DNA of 64,000 nt, from assembly GCF_000686905.1 (NCBI RefSeq), contig NZ_JMLW01000001.1, positions 62,001-126,000 on the forward strand, written 5' to 3'. Below, piece by piece: positions 39,552-48,807 of the stretch; position 1 is the first letter of the stretch; the number at the start of each line of letters is the position of its first letter. The position numbers and the translations under genes were made by a program. Source of the DNA: Marinospirillum insulare DSM 21763 (GTDB lineage: Bacteria > Pseudomonadota > Gammaproteobacteria > Pseudomonadales > Halomonadaceae). A model generated the notes under the pieces. That model did no database searches. It had not been told where the DNA came from and saw nothing but the letters and a program-made list of their open reading frames with translations.

Positions 39552-41036
39552 CTACTCATTTGCTTCTTTTACAACCGCATCAAACTCTTGTTGAACTTCT
39601 TCGCTAGGCTCAGGGCTAACTAGGCTCATAACTATCATAGCGATACCTGCCAAAATAAAGCCGGGGACTATTTCATAAAGCTCAAAAATCCCACCGCTCA
39701 TGTTGGCCCAACTTACTACAGTTACCCCACCCACAACGATACCAGCCATAGCACCTAAGGCCGTAGAGCGCTTCCAGAAAAGTGCTAGCAGTAGAACAGG
39801 ACCAAAGGTGCCACCAAAGCCAGCCCAAGCATAAGAAACTAAGTCTAATACTGTGCTGTTTTCGTTAAAGGCTAAAAGCATGGCTGCTAGTGCAATAATT
39901 ACCACGGTTAAGCGACCTACTTTAACGAGTTCTTTTTCACTGGCATCTTTACGGAAAAGTGACTTATAAAAATCTTCGGTCAGTGCTGAAGAAGAAACCA
40001 GTAACTGGGAGTCAGCCGTTGACATAACTGCGGCTAAAATTGCTGCTAATAAAATACCCGCAATCAGTGGGTGGAAGAGGGCGTTCACCATAAACATAAA
40101 GATGGTTTCGCCATCACCTAGGTCACCTTTAATAAACACCGTACCGATCAGGCCTATTAAGGTAGCGCAAACTAGGGTTAAACCACTCCAAATCACTGCA
40201 ATTCTGCGCGCTGTTGGAATTTCTTTGTGCGATTTAATGGCCGCAAAACGTGCCAAAATATGTGGCTGGCCAAAATAACCCAGCCCCCAAGCAACGGCAC
40301 TAATAATACCTATAGCGCTTAAGGCTTTGCCTTCGGCATCACTAAACCAAGTTAAAAGGTTAGGGTTAAGTTCATTGATACTGCTGAAAGTAGCACCAAT
40401 ACCACCTAACTCGCCCATAGCCCAAAGTGGCACTATCGCTAAGGTGGCAGCCATCATTAAGCCTTGTAGTAAATCTGTCCAAGAAACAGCTAAGAAGCCA
40501 CCGAACATGGTGTAGGACATAACCGCTAAAGTGCCTAAGATAACAGCGATTTTATAATCAACACTGAAAACAGTTTCGAAAAGCTTACCTGCAGCAACTA
40601 GGCCTGACGAAGTATAGAAAAGGAAAAACAGCAGAATAAATAAAGCTGAAACGACCCTTAACATATTGGTCTTGTCACGAAAGCGCTGCTCTAAAAACTC
40701 TGGCAGGGTTAAAGAGTTGTTAGCTTTAAAGCTGTAAAGGCGTAATCTGGGTGCCATAAATAGCCAGTTCAGCCAAGTACCAGCAAGTAAACCTATGGCT
40801 ATCCAGCTAGCACTTAAACCTGAAGCGTAGGCTGCACCTGGCAGACCTAAAAGCAACCAGCCAGACATATCCGAGGCGCTAGCTGAAAGGGCGGAACTCC
40901 AAGGGCCAAGGCTTCGGCCACCAAGAATATAGTCCGCAAGGTTTTGGGTTCGCTGGTAGGCTATCCAGCCTATTGCCAGCATCACCCCAATGTAGGCAAC
41001 AAACGTCCAGCCCACGATAGTGTTATTTACAATCAT
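39552..41036 (-). CDS. putP: Sodium/proline symporter
   Basis: A 494-residue sodium:solute symporter with about 13 membrane helices. The N-terminal YIGVMLAIGWIAYQRTQNLADYILGGRSLGPWSSALSASASDMSGWLLLGLPG carries the conserved sodium- and proline-site residues of PutP. GYFGQPHILARF and STADSQLLVSSSALTEDFY are also PutP-specific. It lies 18 bases after putA on the same strand, so uptake and degradation of proline are made together. Confidence 0.96.
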   Translation of the reverse strand: MIVNNTIVGWTFVAYIGVMLAIGWIAYQRTQNLADYILGGRSLGPWSSALSASASDMSGWLLLGLPGAAYASGLSASWIAIGLLAGTWLNWLFMAPRLRLYSFKANNSLTLPEFLEQRFRDKTNMLRVVSALFILLFFLFYTSSGLVAAGKLFETVFSVDYKIAVILGTLAVMSYTMFGGFLAVSWTDLLQGLMMAATLAIVPLWAMGELGGIGATFSSINELNPNLLTWFSDAEGKALSAIGIISAVAWGLGYFGQPHILARFAAIKSHKEIPTARRIAVIWSGLTLVCATLIGLIGTVFIKGDLGDGETIFMFMVNALFHPLIAGILLAAILAAVMSTADSQLLVSSSALTEDFYKSLFRKDASEKELVKVGRLTVVIIALAAMLLAFNENSTVLDLVSYAWAGFGGTFGPVLLLALFWKRSTALGAMAGIVVGGVTVVSWANMSGGIFELYEIVPGFILAGIAMIVMSLVSPEPSEEVQQEFDAVVKEANE

Positions 41037-41054
41037 TTTTATTACCCTTTATTT

Positions 41055-44000
41055 TTATAGTTGAGTCGTATCTTCGTCAGACTGGGCAAGCAGACTGGCG
41101 TTGCCCCCTATAGCAGCGGTATTAATAGTACGCGTGCGCTCTGTAGCAAAGCGCAACAAGTAATGTGGACCACCCGCTTTAGGGCCAGTCCCTGACAGCC
41201 CCATACCACCAAAGGGCTGAACACCAACAACTGCACCAATTAAGTTGCGGTTGATGTAAAGGTTGCCAACCCTTAGCTGACTATCTAAGTAGGCGGCAAA
41301 TTGTTCATTACGACTCTGAATGCCACAGGTTAAACCATAGCCAGTACGATTTATACTAGCAATAACCTGATCTATTTCAGAGGCTTTGTAAGTGAGTAGG
41401 TGCAAGATAGGGCCAAATTGCTCTTTTTCTAACTCTTCCAGTTGGTCAATTTTTATAGCAACTGGTGCAACAAAAAAACCTTTACTTAATTCACTAGCTA
41501 GCTGGGTTTCAGCAATCAGCTGTCCTTTAGTGCGGTATTTATCGATATGAGCCACTAGGCCTTTTTTGGCTTGTTCATCAATTACTGGCCCTACATCGGT
41601 CGCTGGGTCACGTGGGTCGCCTAGTTGTAGTTCAGCCATGGCTCCGGTTAATACTTCAGTTAAGCGTTCGGCAATATCTTCTTGTACAAATAGAATACGT
41701 AATGCCGAGCAGCGTTGCCCTGCACTGGTAAAGGAGGACTCAACTATGTCTGCAACCACCTGTTCAGGCAGTGCTGTTGAATCAACTATCATGGCATTCT
41801 GGCCACCTGTTTCAGCAATTAAAGTGGCTAGGGGAGCGTTTTCACGTGCAGCTAACGAGCGGTTAATAACTTGAGATGTCTCTGTTGAGCCAGTAAAAGA
41901 AACCCCTGCAACGCGTGAGTCGCTGGTTAATAAAGGTCCAATTTCTGAGCCCTTGCCTGGTAATAGCTGTAGAGCTGCCCGCGGAACGCCCGCTGCATAA
42001 ACCAGCTCCATACAACGGCTAGCGACCAGTGAGGTTTGTTCAGCAGGTTTGGCTAACACGCTGTTACCTGCTACTAGGGCTGCTAGGGTTTGACCTAGAA
42101 AAATCGCAACGGGAAAGTTCCAAGGGCTAATGGTGACAAAAATGCCTCGTCCAGTTAAATAGAGCTCGTTAGATTCTCCTGTAGGGCCAGGCATAAGTTT
42201 TGCTTCAGCAAATTTTTCTTCGGCTTGTAGGGCGTAGTAACGACAAAAATCAACTGCTTCACGAATTTCAGCAATACCATCGCCTAGCTGTTTGCCTGCT
42301 TCTCTAGCACATAAGGCCATTAGCTCGGGCATATTCTCTTCTAATAAATCAGCTAGTTTATAAAGGCAAGCTGCTCGCTCGATCACAGGGGTAGCGTTCC
42401 AGCTAGGAAAGGCCAGCTCGGCAGCATCGAGTGCTGCGCTGACCTGTTCAGGTGAAGTCCAATGCATTTCTCCAACCTGTTGCGCTTGATCAAAAGGGCT
42501 GAAAACTTTACTGCTAGAGACAGTAGGTAATTGAATGGATTCTGCTAGCCAAGGTTTACCCGACCAGAGGTGTTGGTCGTAGCTATGTATGTTTTCTAAC
42601 AGTGGTTCTAGTTGTGCGTTGATATTCAAGCTAAGCCCCCGAGCATTAATACGGCGTTCACCATACAGATTTAAAGGAAGAGGAATATTAGGGTTAGACC
42701 AGGTTTTTTTATTGGCCAGTTGTTCAAGTGGGTGAGTCGATAAGTGTTCAATAGGTACTTTTTCATCGACTAGCTGATGTACAAAAGAGGAGTTGGCACC
42801 ATTTTCTAATAAGCGTCTAACTAGGTAGGGCAGTAAATCTTTGTGCGCACCAACGGGGGCATAAATGCGGCAGTAACTACCCTGGGGCGCAAGTTCTAGT
42901 GCTTGTTTGTAAAGTGCTTCTCCCATGCCGTGTAAACGCTGAAACTCCAGAGGTCTATCACCGGCCATTTCTAATATGCAACTGAGTGTATGGGCATTAT
43001 GGGTAGCAAATTGTGGAAAAATGCGGTCTTTAGCTAGGTCGGAAAGGGCCAAACGAGAACAGGCTAAATAGGCTAAATCTGTGTTGGCTTTACGGGTATA
43101 AACTGGGTAGCCAGCCAAGCCTAATTCTTGGGCATGTTTTATTTCTGTATCCCAATAAGCCCCTTTAACTAAGCGAACAGGAATAACATCGCCCTGTTGT
43201 TGCGCCAGTTTTATTAACCAGTGCATCACAGGTAAAGCACGTTTAGAGTAGGTTTGTAATACCAAACCAAACTCTCCCCAACCTTCTGCTGCTGGGCTGG
43301 TATAAACTGCTTCAAAAACTTCCAATGATAGCTCTAAACGGTCAGCTTCTTCGGCATCAATAGTGACAGCAACATCTAGCTCTCTAGCCCTTTGAGTCAG
43401 TTGCATTAAGCTGGCGGTTAATTCTTTTAAAATACGTTCACGTTTGCCTGCTTCATAGCGTGGGTGAAGGGCAGAAAGCTTAATGGAGATAGATGGTGCA
43501 GGGGAGTCGCCAGCTAGTTTGGCACCTTTTTTACCTAGTAGCTCGATTGCTTCTAGGTAGGCATCAAAATAGCGCTGGGCATCTAGGGCTGTTCTTGCTG
43601 CTTCACCGAGCATATCAAACGAATAGGTATAGCCCTTTTCGAAAAGTGGCTGACCATTTTTTAAGGCTTCGGCAAGAGTACGACCTAAAACAAATTGATG
43701 CCCCATAATTTTCATCGCCTGTGCCATAGCAGCACGAATCATGGGTTCGCCTAAACGGTTAACCAGTTTATTAAGTACGGGCACTGGCTGTTGATTACGT
43801 TGATCTAAATTGACCAGCTTACCCGTCATAAGCAGCCCCCAAGTTGAGGCATTGACTAGGAGGGAATCGCTTTGGCCTAGGTGTTGTTTCCAGTCGGCTA
43901 CGGAAAGTTTGTCACGAATTAAAGCATCGGCTGTTGCGCTATCAGGTACTCGCAGCAAGGCTTCTGCTAAACACATAAGCAGTACACCTTCGTGAGTATC

Positions 44001-44276
44001 TAAGCTGTATTGCTGGAGTAGTAAATCAATACTGTCCACAGCATCATTTTGTAGGCGAACATTTTTAACTAGCTCTGCTGTGGCTTGTTTAAGGTTGGTA
44101 ATATCTTCAGGTGAGTGGTTAACAATTTTTACCAGCTCGTCCATAAAGCTGTTTTCATTGGCTAAAGCATGTTGCGTAATCTGCTTTTCAATGGCAGCAA
44201 GGTTAGTGTTTTCTAAGTTTGGGTGAAGTAACTGCTCTGCGCTTAGATGGTTAGCGGTTTGATCCCAAGTGTCCAT
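41055..44276 (-). CDS. putA: Bifunctional proline dehydrogenase / P5C dehydrogenase, without a DNA-binding domain
   Basis: A 1073-residue enzyme that oxidises proline to glutamate. The proline dehydrogenase barrel carries SIKLSALHPRYE, RLVKGAYWDTEIK and QFATHNAHTL. The aldehyde dehydrogenase half carries ISPWNFPVAIF, the general-base glutamate in AETGGQNAMIVDS and the catalytic cysteine in SAGQRCSALR. The first 60 residues show no ribbon-helix-helix repressor domain of the E. coli type, so PutA is not self-regulating here. That fits the divergent AraC-type regulator 145 bases away. The start at 44276 is chosen over 44288 on a GGAG upstream. Confidence 0.96.
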   Translation of the reverse strand: MDTWDQTANHLSAEQLLHPNLENTNLAAIEKQITQHALANENSFMDELVKIVNHSPEDITNLKQATAELVKNVRLQNDAVDSIDLLLQQYSLDTHEGVLLMCLAEALLRVPDSATADALIRDKLSVADWKQHLGQSDSLLVNASTWGLLMTGKLVNLDQRNQQPVPVLNKLVNRLGEPMIRAAMAQAMKIMGHQFVLGRTLAEALKNGQPLFEKGYTYSFDMLGEAARTALDAQRYFDAYLEAIELLGKKGAKLAGDSPAPSISIKLSALHPRYEAGKRERILKELTASLMQLTQRARELDVAVTIDAEEADRLELSLEVFEAVYTSPAAEGWGEFGLVLQTYSKRALPVMHWLIKLAQQQGDVIPVRLVKGAYWDTEIKHAQELGLAGYPVYTRKANTDLAYLACSRLALSDLAKDRIFPQFATHNAHTLSCILEMAGDRPLEFQRLHGMGEALYKQALELAPQGSYCRIYAPVGAHKDLLPYLVRRLLENGANSSFVHQLVDEKVPIEHLSTHPLEQLANKKTWSNPNIPLPLNLYGERRINARGLSLNINAQLEPLLENIHSYDQHLWSGKPWLAESIQLPTVSSSKVFSPFDQAQQVGEMHWTSPEQVSAALDAAELAFPSWNATPVIERAACLYKLADLLEENMPELMALCAREAGKQLGDGIAEIREAVDFCRYYALQAEEKFAEAKLMPGPTGESNELYLTGRGIFVTISPWNFPVAIFLGQTLAALVAGNSVLAKPAEQTSLVASRCMELVYAAGVPRAALQLLPGKGSEIGPLLTSDSRVAGVSFTGSTETSQVINRSLAARENAPLATLIAETGGQNAMIVDSTALPEQVVADIVESSFTSAGQRCSALRILFVQEDIAERLTEVLTGAMAELQLGDPRDPATDVGPVIDEQAKKGLVAHIDKYRTKGQLIAETQLASELSKGFFVAPVAIKIDQLEELEKEQFGPILHLLTYKASEIDQVIASINRTGYGLTCGIQSRNEQFAAYLDSQLRVGNLYINRNLIGAVVGVQPFGGMGLSGTGPKAGGPHYLLRFATERTRTINTAAIGGNASLLAQSDEDTTQL

Positions 44277-44310
44277 GGGTAACTCCAAATAAGTATTATT
44301 GTTGTTTAGT

Positions 44311-44337
44311 TACCTTATTCTGGCTGCTACTAAGGTA
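44311..44337. promoter_or_regulatory. Perfect inverted repeat in the putA/araC-type intergenic region
   Basis: TACCTTA at 44311-44317 is mirrored by TAAGGTA at 44331-44337 with a 13-base spacer. It lies 35 bases upstream of the putA start codon, where a repressor or promoter-overlapping element would sit. It could be an operator or chance; a 7-bp arm is short. Confidence 0.35.
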
Positions 44338-44343
44338 GATTAT

Positions 44344-44379
44344 TTGTTTGTAACTCAGGACATTTTGTTCCAAACTCAG
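44344..44379. promoter_or_regulatory. Tandem operator candidate for the AraC-type proline regulator
   Basis: TTGTT-N3-AACTCAG occurs at 44344-44358 and again at 44365-44379: 12 fixed bases identical in both, exactly 21 bases apart. Two direct half-sites two helical turns apart is the normal pattern for AraC/XylS family regulators. The site lies between divergent putA (start 44276) and the regulator gene (start 44422). Confidence 0.6.
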
Positions 44380-44421
44380 AAGTAGAGTTAATTAGTAGGT
44401 CTTTAATAAAGAGTGGCGGCT

Positions 44422-45177
44422 ATGCAGACAACAACAAGAATACGTTGCTTCCCATTACCAACTCAGTGCTTGCACCATGACCATGATTATCACCAGTTGG
44501 TCATTGCTTTGTCGGGTAGTGCAGAGTTTGAAATAGCTGGCTATGGTGGAAGGGTGGATGCTTTGCATGGTTGCTTAGTACCCTCGGGTGAAGTGCACTT
44601 CTATGAGGGGCTGGGTAAGAATAAGCACCTAGTAATGGACTTGCCTCTGTTGGCAGCAAACCATAACTTTCAGCGTTTATTTGATAAGCCACGTTACTTT
44701 AGTGCGGATACTAGCCTGCGTTTATTGCTTAGCTTTATGGCTAGAGAAGCAAGACTTTGGCAGGTTTCAGAGGATTCTACAGAGGGTATGAGCCAGGTGT
44801 TTTTGGGGTCGCTTTATCAGCGCTTGTTTAAAGCTAATCCTCAGTTATCTACTTCTCGTAAACGCTTAGATTTAGTCAAACTAGAAATCTATATTCAACA
44901 GCATTTAACAGAAAAGCTTCCAGTAGAGCGTTTAGCCGAAGTAGCCTGTGTAAGCCCTGGGCATTTTCACCATTTGTTTCGTGAAGCAACAGGTAAAACC
45001 CCCGGGCAGTACTTACTACAGGCTCGTTTAGAAAGAGCTAGAGAGCTATTGATACAAACCCATCTTCCTTTAGAGTTGGTTGCTCATCAAGTAGGCTTTT
45101 CTAGCCAAAGCGCATTAACCCATGCCTTTAAGCGAATTTACCAGCAAACCCCAGGGCAGGTAAGACGCTTGCACTGA
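44422..45177 (+). CDS. AraC/XylS-family regulator, probably of proline catabolism (PruR-like)
   Basis: A 251-residue regulator with an N-terminal cupin sensor (HDHDYHQLVIALSGSAEFEIAGYGG, then GCLVPSGEVHFYEG). The C-terminal AraC domain has two helix-turn-helix units (LPVERLAEVACVSPGHFHHLFREATGKTPGQYL and LELVAHQVGFSSQSALTHAFKRIYQQTPGQVRR). In pseudomonads, which use a PutA similar to this one, an AraC-type activator (PruR) next to putA turns it on with proline. Here the gene is divergent from putA with a phased direct repeat between them. The ATG at 44422 is chosen; a GTG three codons earlier is possible. Confidence 0.88.
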   Translation: MQTTTRIRCFPLPTQCLHHDHDYHQLVIALSGSAEFEIAGYGGRVDALHGCLVPSGEVHFYEGLGKNKHLVMDLPLLAANHNFQRLFDKPRYFSADTSLRLLLSFMAREARLWQVSEDSTEGMSQVFLGSLYQRLFKANPQLSTSRKRLDLVKLEIYIQQHLTEKLPVERLAEVACVSPGHFHHLFREATGKTPGQYLLQARLERARELLIQTHLPLELVAHQVGFSSQSALTHAFKRIYQQTPGQVRRLH

Positions 45178-45204
45178 CTTAAAATAGAGTCTTACTATTA
45201 ATTA

Positions 45205-45510
45205 TTAGGCTAAGACATCTAGTCCTTTTTTTGCTACAAGATTAAGTAGCTTAAGTGAAGGCCCATTAGGTTTTTTTGTACCTTGCTCCCACTTTTGCAC
45301 GGTAGAAATACTCGTGTTTAAGTAAGCTGCAAACACACCTTGGCTAACTTTAATATGTGTGCGAATACTTTTAATTTGTGATGCTGTGTATTTCTCTACA
45401 GGAGGTAAGCAAAGTGCATCAAACTCGCGCAAGGTGGCTAAATCCATTACACCAGCATCATGTAAGTCTTCAGCACTAGAGTGAATGACATCTAAAAGGG
45501 ATTTATTCAT
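45205..45510 (-). CDS. Orphan HigA/NadS-like antitoxin (XRE helix-turn-helix)
   Basis: A 101-residue XRE-type DNA-binding protein. The helix-turn-helix is SQGVFAAYLNTSISTVQKWEQGTKKP (about residues 55-80), and the N-terminal half (LREFDALCLPPVEKYTASQIKSIR) is typical of antitoxins paired with HigB/RelE-like toxins of the toxin-first type. Its ATG overlaps the end of a frame (stop 45505-45503) that encodes only the last 32 residues of such a toxin. The antitoxin therefore lacks a functional partner here and may survive as a regulator. It converges on the AraC-type gene. Confidence 0.88.
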   Translation of the reverse strand: MNKSLLDVIHSSAEDLHDAGVMDLATLREFDALCLPPVEKYTASQIKSIRTHIKVSQGVFAAYLNTSISTVQKWEQGTKKPNGPSLKLLNLVAKKGLDVLA

Positions 45511-45601
45511 TTTTTGTTACCTCAATTAATGCGCCCTGCAAAAGTACTTTAGTTAGTTCTTGATCACTGTAACTAAAGTAGTCTTTAGCTAGGTTTTTCA
45601 A
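45503..45601 (-). pseudogene. C-terminal remnant of a HigB/RelE-like toxin
   Basis: Reading the minus strand just upstream of the antitoxin gives [20 protein letters not shown] and then LQGALIEVTKNE followed by TAA, which overlaps the antitoxin start. This closely follows the C-terminal consensus of toxin-first HigB/RelE toxins (LKxLAKDYLSLSDEQL...GELIEV). The frame is closed by a TAG immediately upstream, and the rest of the toxin is missing: the preceding sequence is the 3' end of the V/A-ATPase subunit A gene in another frame. The toxin has thus lost its N-terminal two thirds. Confidence 0.8.
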
Positions 45602-47417
45602 CTAAAGGTAAACCACTAAGCTGATGAATTTCTTGCCAATAGCGTTGGTAATCTGGGCTGGCTTCAGCACTGTAGTTGAGGTTTTTAAAGGCGCTGGTTA
45701 AGCGAGTGAAGTGTTCGCGTATTGCATCTTTCTCACTTAAAGGTGGATGTTCAAATAAGCAGCGTTCTAGTAGAGCGAACATGGTTTGCTGGCGCTGCAT
45801 AGAGGTTGAACCATCAACGTCATCAAAAGCATCTTGTTGCAAATACACCTGGTCTAAACACTGTGCACGGTTAAAGATTAAAAAGTCTTCCAAGGTTACC
45901 CCTTCTTCCCCCGTGACCTGCATCATCTGCTGCATTTCTTCACCCTGCAGCAGTAGGGTATGCATTTTTTTAACCTTGTTAACCCAGTCTTCACTCAGGT
46001 TTTCACCATACCATTCCGAAAGCTGATCTAAATAACGTGACCAAGAAATAAGCGGGTCAACAGCTGGGTAGGCACGTTTATAAGCTCGGTCGGCACTTAA
46101 ACCTAAGAAGGTTTTTACGGTACGCAGGGTAGATTGAGTCACTGGTTCTTCAAAGTTACCACCCGCTGGGGAAACCGTACCTATTAGGGTTAGGCTACCT
46201 AGCTGACCTTCATTATTGGCTATTAACCCAGCTCGTTCGTAAAGGGCACGAACGGAGGAATCTAGGTAGGCGGGGAAGGCTTCTTCACCTGGGATTTCTT
46301 CTAAGCGACCTGAGGTTTCACGCATGGCTTGGGCCCAGCGTGAGGTTGAGTCAGCGATAACTAACACGTTGTAACCCATTTGACGGTAATATTCACTGAG
46401 TGTAATACCCGTATAAATAGAAGCTTCTCGTGCAGCAACCGGCATAGAAGAGGTGTTACAGATAATGATGGTTCTATCCATTAAGGTGCCACCCTTAGGG
46501 TCAGGCAAGGCAGGAAATTCAGTAATGGTTTCAACTACTTCACCCGCTCGCTCGCCACAGGCAACAATCACAACGATATCAACATCTGAAAAGCGTGAAA
46601 TAAGGTTTTGTAGAACCGTTTTACCGGCACCAAAAGGCCCTGGAATACAGGCCGTTCCACCTTTAGCAACAGGAAAGAAGGTGTCTATTAGGCGGATGGA
46701 GGTCAGCATGGGTTCATCTGGGTAGCGTCGTTCACTAAAACGCTGGGCTAAAAGTGGCTGAGAAACAGGAATGCGTACGGGCCACTTTTGTTGCATGGTC
46801 ATTTCTTTTTCATTGCCATGCTGATCTCGAAAGCGAGCAACGGCGGTATCGACTGTAAAAGTACCTTCTTGAATCCAAGTGATTTCTACTTCACCTACTT
46901 GCGCAAAGGGCACCATAATTTTGTGCTTAAAACGGCCTTCTTGAACATGACCTATGGGGTCACCAGCTTTTAATTTTGCGCCTACTTTTACGCTGGGTTG
47001 AAAGGCCCATTGTTTTTGAGTGTCGATACCTTCGACTTGTAAACCACGGGGTAGGAAAAAACCATGCTGGGTAGCAATTTGTTCTAAGGGGCTTTGCAGG
47101 CCATCATAAACTTCACCCAGCAAACCTGGGCCAAGGGTTACAGAAAGCATTTGTCCTGACTGGCGTACGGGGTCGCCTATAGCTACACCACGTGTATTTT
47201 CAAACACTTGCACATCGGCTTCACCATGACGAACACGCAAAACTTCTGCTTGTAAAAATTCTTGGCGACCATCTTCTGGGGTGCGTGTTGGGCAAATATA
47301 AACCACTTCATTTTTGACGAGAGGGAATAACTTCCCCTTGTCATCGGCTTCAAGTCGAACGGTGACTATGTCATCGCGTACACCTGCGACTCGAGCAGTA
47401 ATTTGTGCATCCTTCAT
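45585..47417 (-). CDS. atpA: V/A-type ATPase catalytic subunit A
   Basis: A 610-residue catalytic subunit. The Walker A motif is GPFGAGKT (260-267), followed by the catalytic-glutamate region [11 protein letters not shown] and the arginine-containing [14 protein letters not shown] bulge (non-homologous) region of the A subunit lies about 110-215. It starts by TAATG overlap with the DUF2764 gene. It is the last gene of the operon, although A normally precedes B. Its last codons overlap a toxin remnant in another frame, so the natural C-terminus may have been altered by a few residues. Not to be confused with the F-type alpha subunit of the same symbol. Confidence 0.95.
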   Translation of the reverse strand: MKDAQITARVAGVRDDIVTVRLEADDKGKLFPLVKNEVVYICPTRTPEDGRQEFLQAEVLRVRHGEADVQVFENTRGVAIGDPVRQSGQMLSVTLGPGLLGEVYDGLQSPLEQIATQHGFFLPRGLQVEGIDTQKQWAFQPSVKVGAKLKAGDPIGHVQEGRFKHKIMVPFAQVGEVEITWIQEGTFTVDTAVARFRDQHGNEKEMTMQQKWPVRIPVSQPLLAQRFSERRYPDEPMLTSIRLIDTFFPVAKGGTACIPGPFGAGKTVLQNLISRFSDVDIVVIVACGERAGEVVETITEFPALPDPKGGTLMDRTIIICNTSSMPVAAREASIYTGITLSEYYRQMGYNVLVIADSTSRWAQAMRETSGRLEEIPGEEAFPAYLDSSVRALYERAGLIANNEGQLGSLTLIGTVSPAGGNFEEPVTQSTLRTVKTFLGLSADRAYKRAYPAVDPLISWSRYLDQLSEWYGENLSEDWVNKVKKMHTLLLQGEEMQQMMQVTGEEGVTLEDFLIFNRAQCLDQVYLQQDAFDDVDGSTSMQRQQTMFALLERCLFEHPPLSEKDAIREHFTRLTSAFKNLNYSAEASPDYQRYWQEIHQLSGLPLVEKPS

Positions 47418-48115
47418 TAGGAAAGTTCCTCAAAGGCTGATTCTAAGTGTTGCGTGATGGCTGGAGTGCCCAGCAGTTGCTCACTCATGCGCTTAAATGT
47501 AGCGAGTGCGAGCTTGGCATCACTTTTAATTTGTTTTTCGGCTAGTCCCCAGCGGAGTACAAAGCAAATCACTGTTTCTAGAGTGAATTGAAAGCTTCGC
47601 TCAACAAAGAGTAAATCTTTCCAGAGTAGCTGGTTAAGCTGGTATTCAAGCTCACCAGAATGACCTTTATTGAGCAGGGGTTGTAGCTTGCCTAAAAAGG
47701 GTAGAGCAGCGTCTAAGCCAAATAAGGGATCATGCCAGTTACGGCGAATGCGTTGCGTCCAGCGCCCAAAGCCTTGAAAGTCTTCTGGTCCACTGGATCC
47801 ATTTTGGCGATAGCGTAAAGCAGCTAAGAGTGTTTGCCATTCAAGACGATTACTAATGCACTCACGTATCGAGGGTGAGGTTATTTTTTCCAGCTGGCGC
47901 TGCCAATCAAGCACTAGGGGTTTGTCTGGCAAGTTCTCTAGTGACACTTCACTCTGATGGTAAAGCTTTTCAGCTAACTCTAGCTGTAGCAAGTCTGCAT
48001 CGCTCAGTAGGGTTAAGCGTTTATTCAAGGCAATTCTTGAAATAGGCAGTTGTTTGCACTCTGCCAAAGGAGGCAGGTTTGGCAAGGCTGTTACCAGAGT
48101 GTAATAGTGAGTCAC
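47417..48115 (-). CDS. V-type ATPase accessory subunit, DUF2764 family (C-subunit equivalent)
   Basis: A 232-residue, mostly helical protein. The opening MTHYYTLVTALPNLPPL and the helical body (LVLDWQRQLEKITSP, FGRWTQRIRRNWHDPLFGLDAALPFL) fit DUF2764, which takes the place of subunit C in Chlamydia- and spirochaete-like V-ATPases. The start is GTG and overlaps the subunit E stop as TAGTG, with AAGGAG upstream. It is followed by subunit A with a TAATG overlap. The position E-DUF2764-A is the standard one, so this block is in normal order internally. Confidence 0.85.
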   Translation of the reverse strand: MTHYYTLVTALPNLPPLAECKQLPISRIALNKRLTLLSDADLLQLELAEKLYHQSEVSLENLPDKPLVLDWQRQLEKITSPSIRECISNRLEWQTLLAALRYRQNGSSGPEDFQGFGRWTQRIRRNWHDPLFGLDAALPFLGKLQPLLNKGHSGELEYQLNQLLWKDLLFVERSFQFTLETVICFVLRWGLAEKQIKSDAKLALATFKRMSEQLLGTPAITQHLESAFEELS

Positions 48116-48798
48116 TAGCGAATTACTCCTTCGAGTAGCGCCCTAAAACGTGGTTGTAAATGCCTAAGTAAAAGCTGGGCTATGGCTTTATCGGTTAGGT
48201 CTACTTCCACTTCCTTGTCGATTAGGCGAACACGAATGCCCTCGCCCTGATGGCTATTAAAGCTAACACCATCACGCAGCAGGTCGGCTGAAAGTGATTG
48301 TACAAATTGGCTTAAACGACCTTCTTTGTACTCACTCGCATTGCGGCGCAGTTCATCTAAACCTATAAACTGGGCGGGTAGAAGCACTTCTAACTTATCT
48401 GTTTCGTTTATTTCAGACTGGTCTCTCACCCGGCCTACCAGCTCTAAGATCATTCGCTGCATAAATTCTTGGCTGTCTATCTGCTGTTTTATAAGCCGCT
48501 CAACCTGATCTGTAAAACTTCTTGCTAGGCCTTCTTTTACATCAAGGAGCAAATCACGGGCAGCCATTTTTAAAGCATCTTCACCCGCTTGGTGGCGTTG
48601 GGCAGCCTCACTTTTAGCCTTGGCTTTAAGCTGGTTTGCTTCGTCTTGTGCTTGCTTAAGCAATAAATTGGCTTCTGCACGGGCATCTTTTAAAATTTGT
48701 GCTGCTTCATCACGACCTTTCTGTACGCCTTGTTCTTTCAGTTGGTCGATTAAAGCCTCAATGCCTGAGGAAGCTCGATTTTTTTCTAGTTCAGTCAT
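48115..48798 (-). CDS. atpE: V/A-type ATPase peripheral stalk subunit E
   Basis: A 227-residue coiled-coil subunit. The N-terminal half is a long alanine/lysine/glutamate-rich helix (AAQILKDARAEANLLLKQAQDEANQLKAKAKSEA) of peripheral-stalk type, and the C-terminal half is a globular E domain (SQFVQSLSADLLRDGVSFN, VEVDLTDKAIAQLLLRHLQPRF). It begins nine bases after the K subunit gene and overlaps the DUF2764 gene. No separate subunit G/H gene is found, as in other bacterial operons of this class. Confidence 0.88.
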   Translation of the reverse strand: MTELEKNRASSGIEALIDQLKEQGVQKGRDEAAQILKDARAEANLLLKQAQDEANQLKAKAKSEAAQRHQAGEDALKMAARDLLLDVKEGLARSFTDQVERLIKQQIDSQEFMQRMILELVGRVRDQSEINETDKLEVLLPAQFIGLDELRRNASEYKEGRLSQFVQSLSADLLRDGVSFNSHQGEGIRVRLIDKEVEVDLTDKAIAQLLLRHLQPRFRALLEGVIR

Positions 48799-48807
48799 TT
48801 TCAGCTC

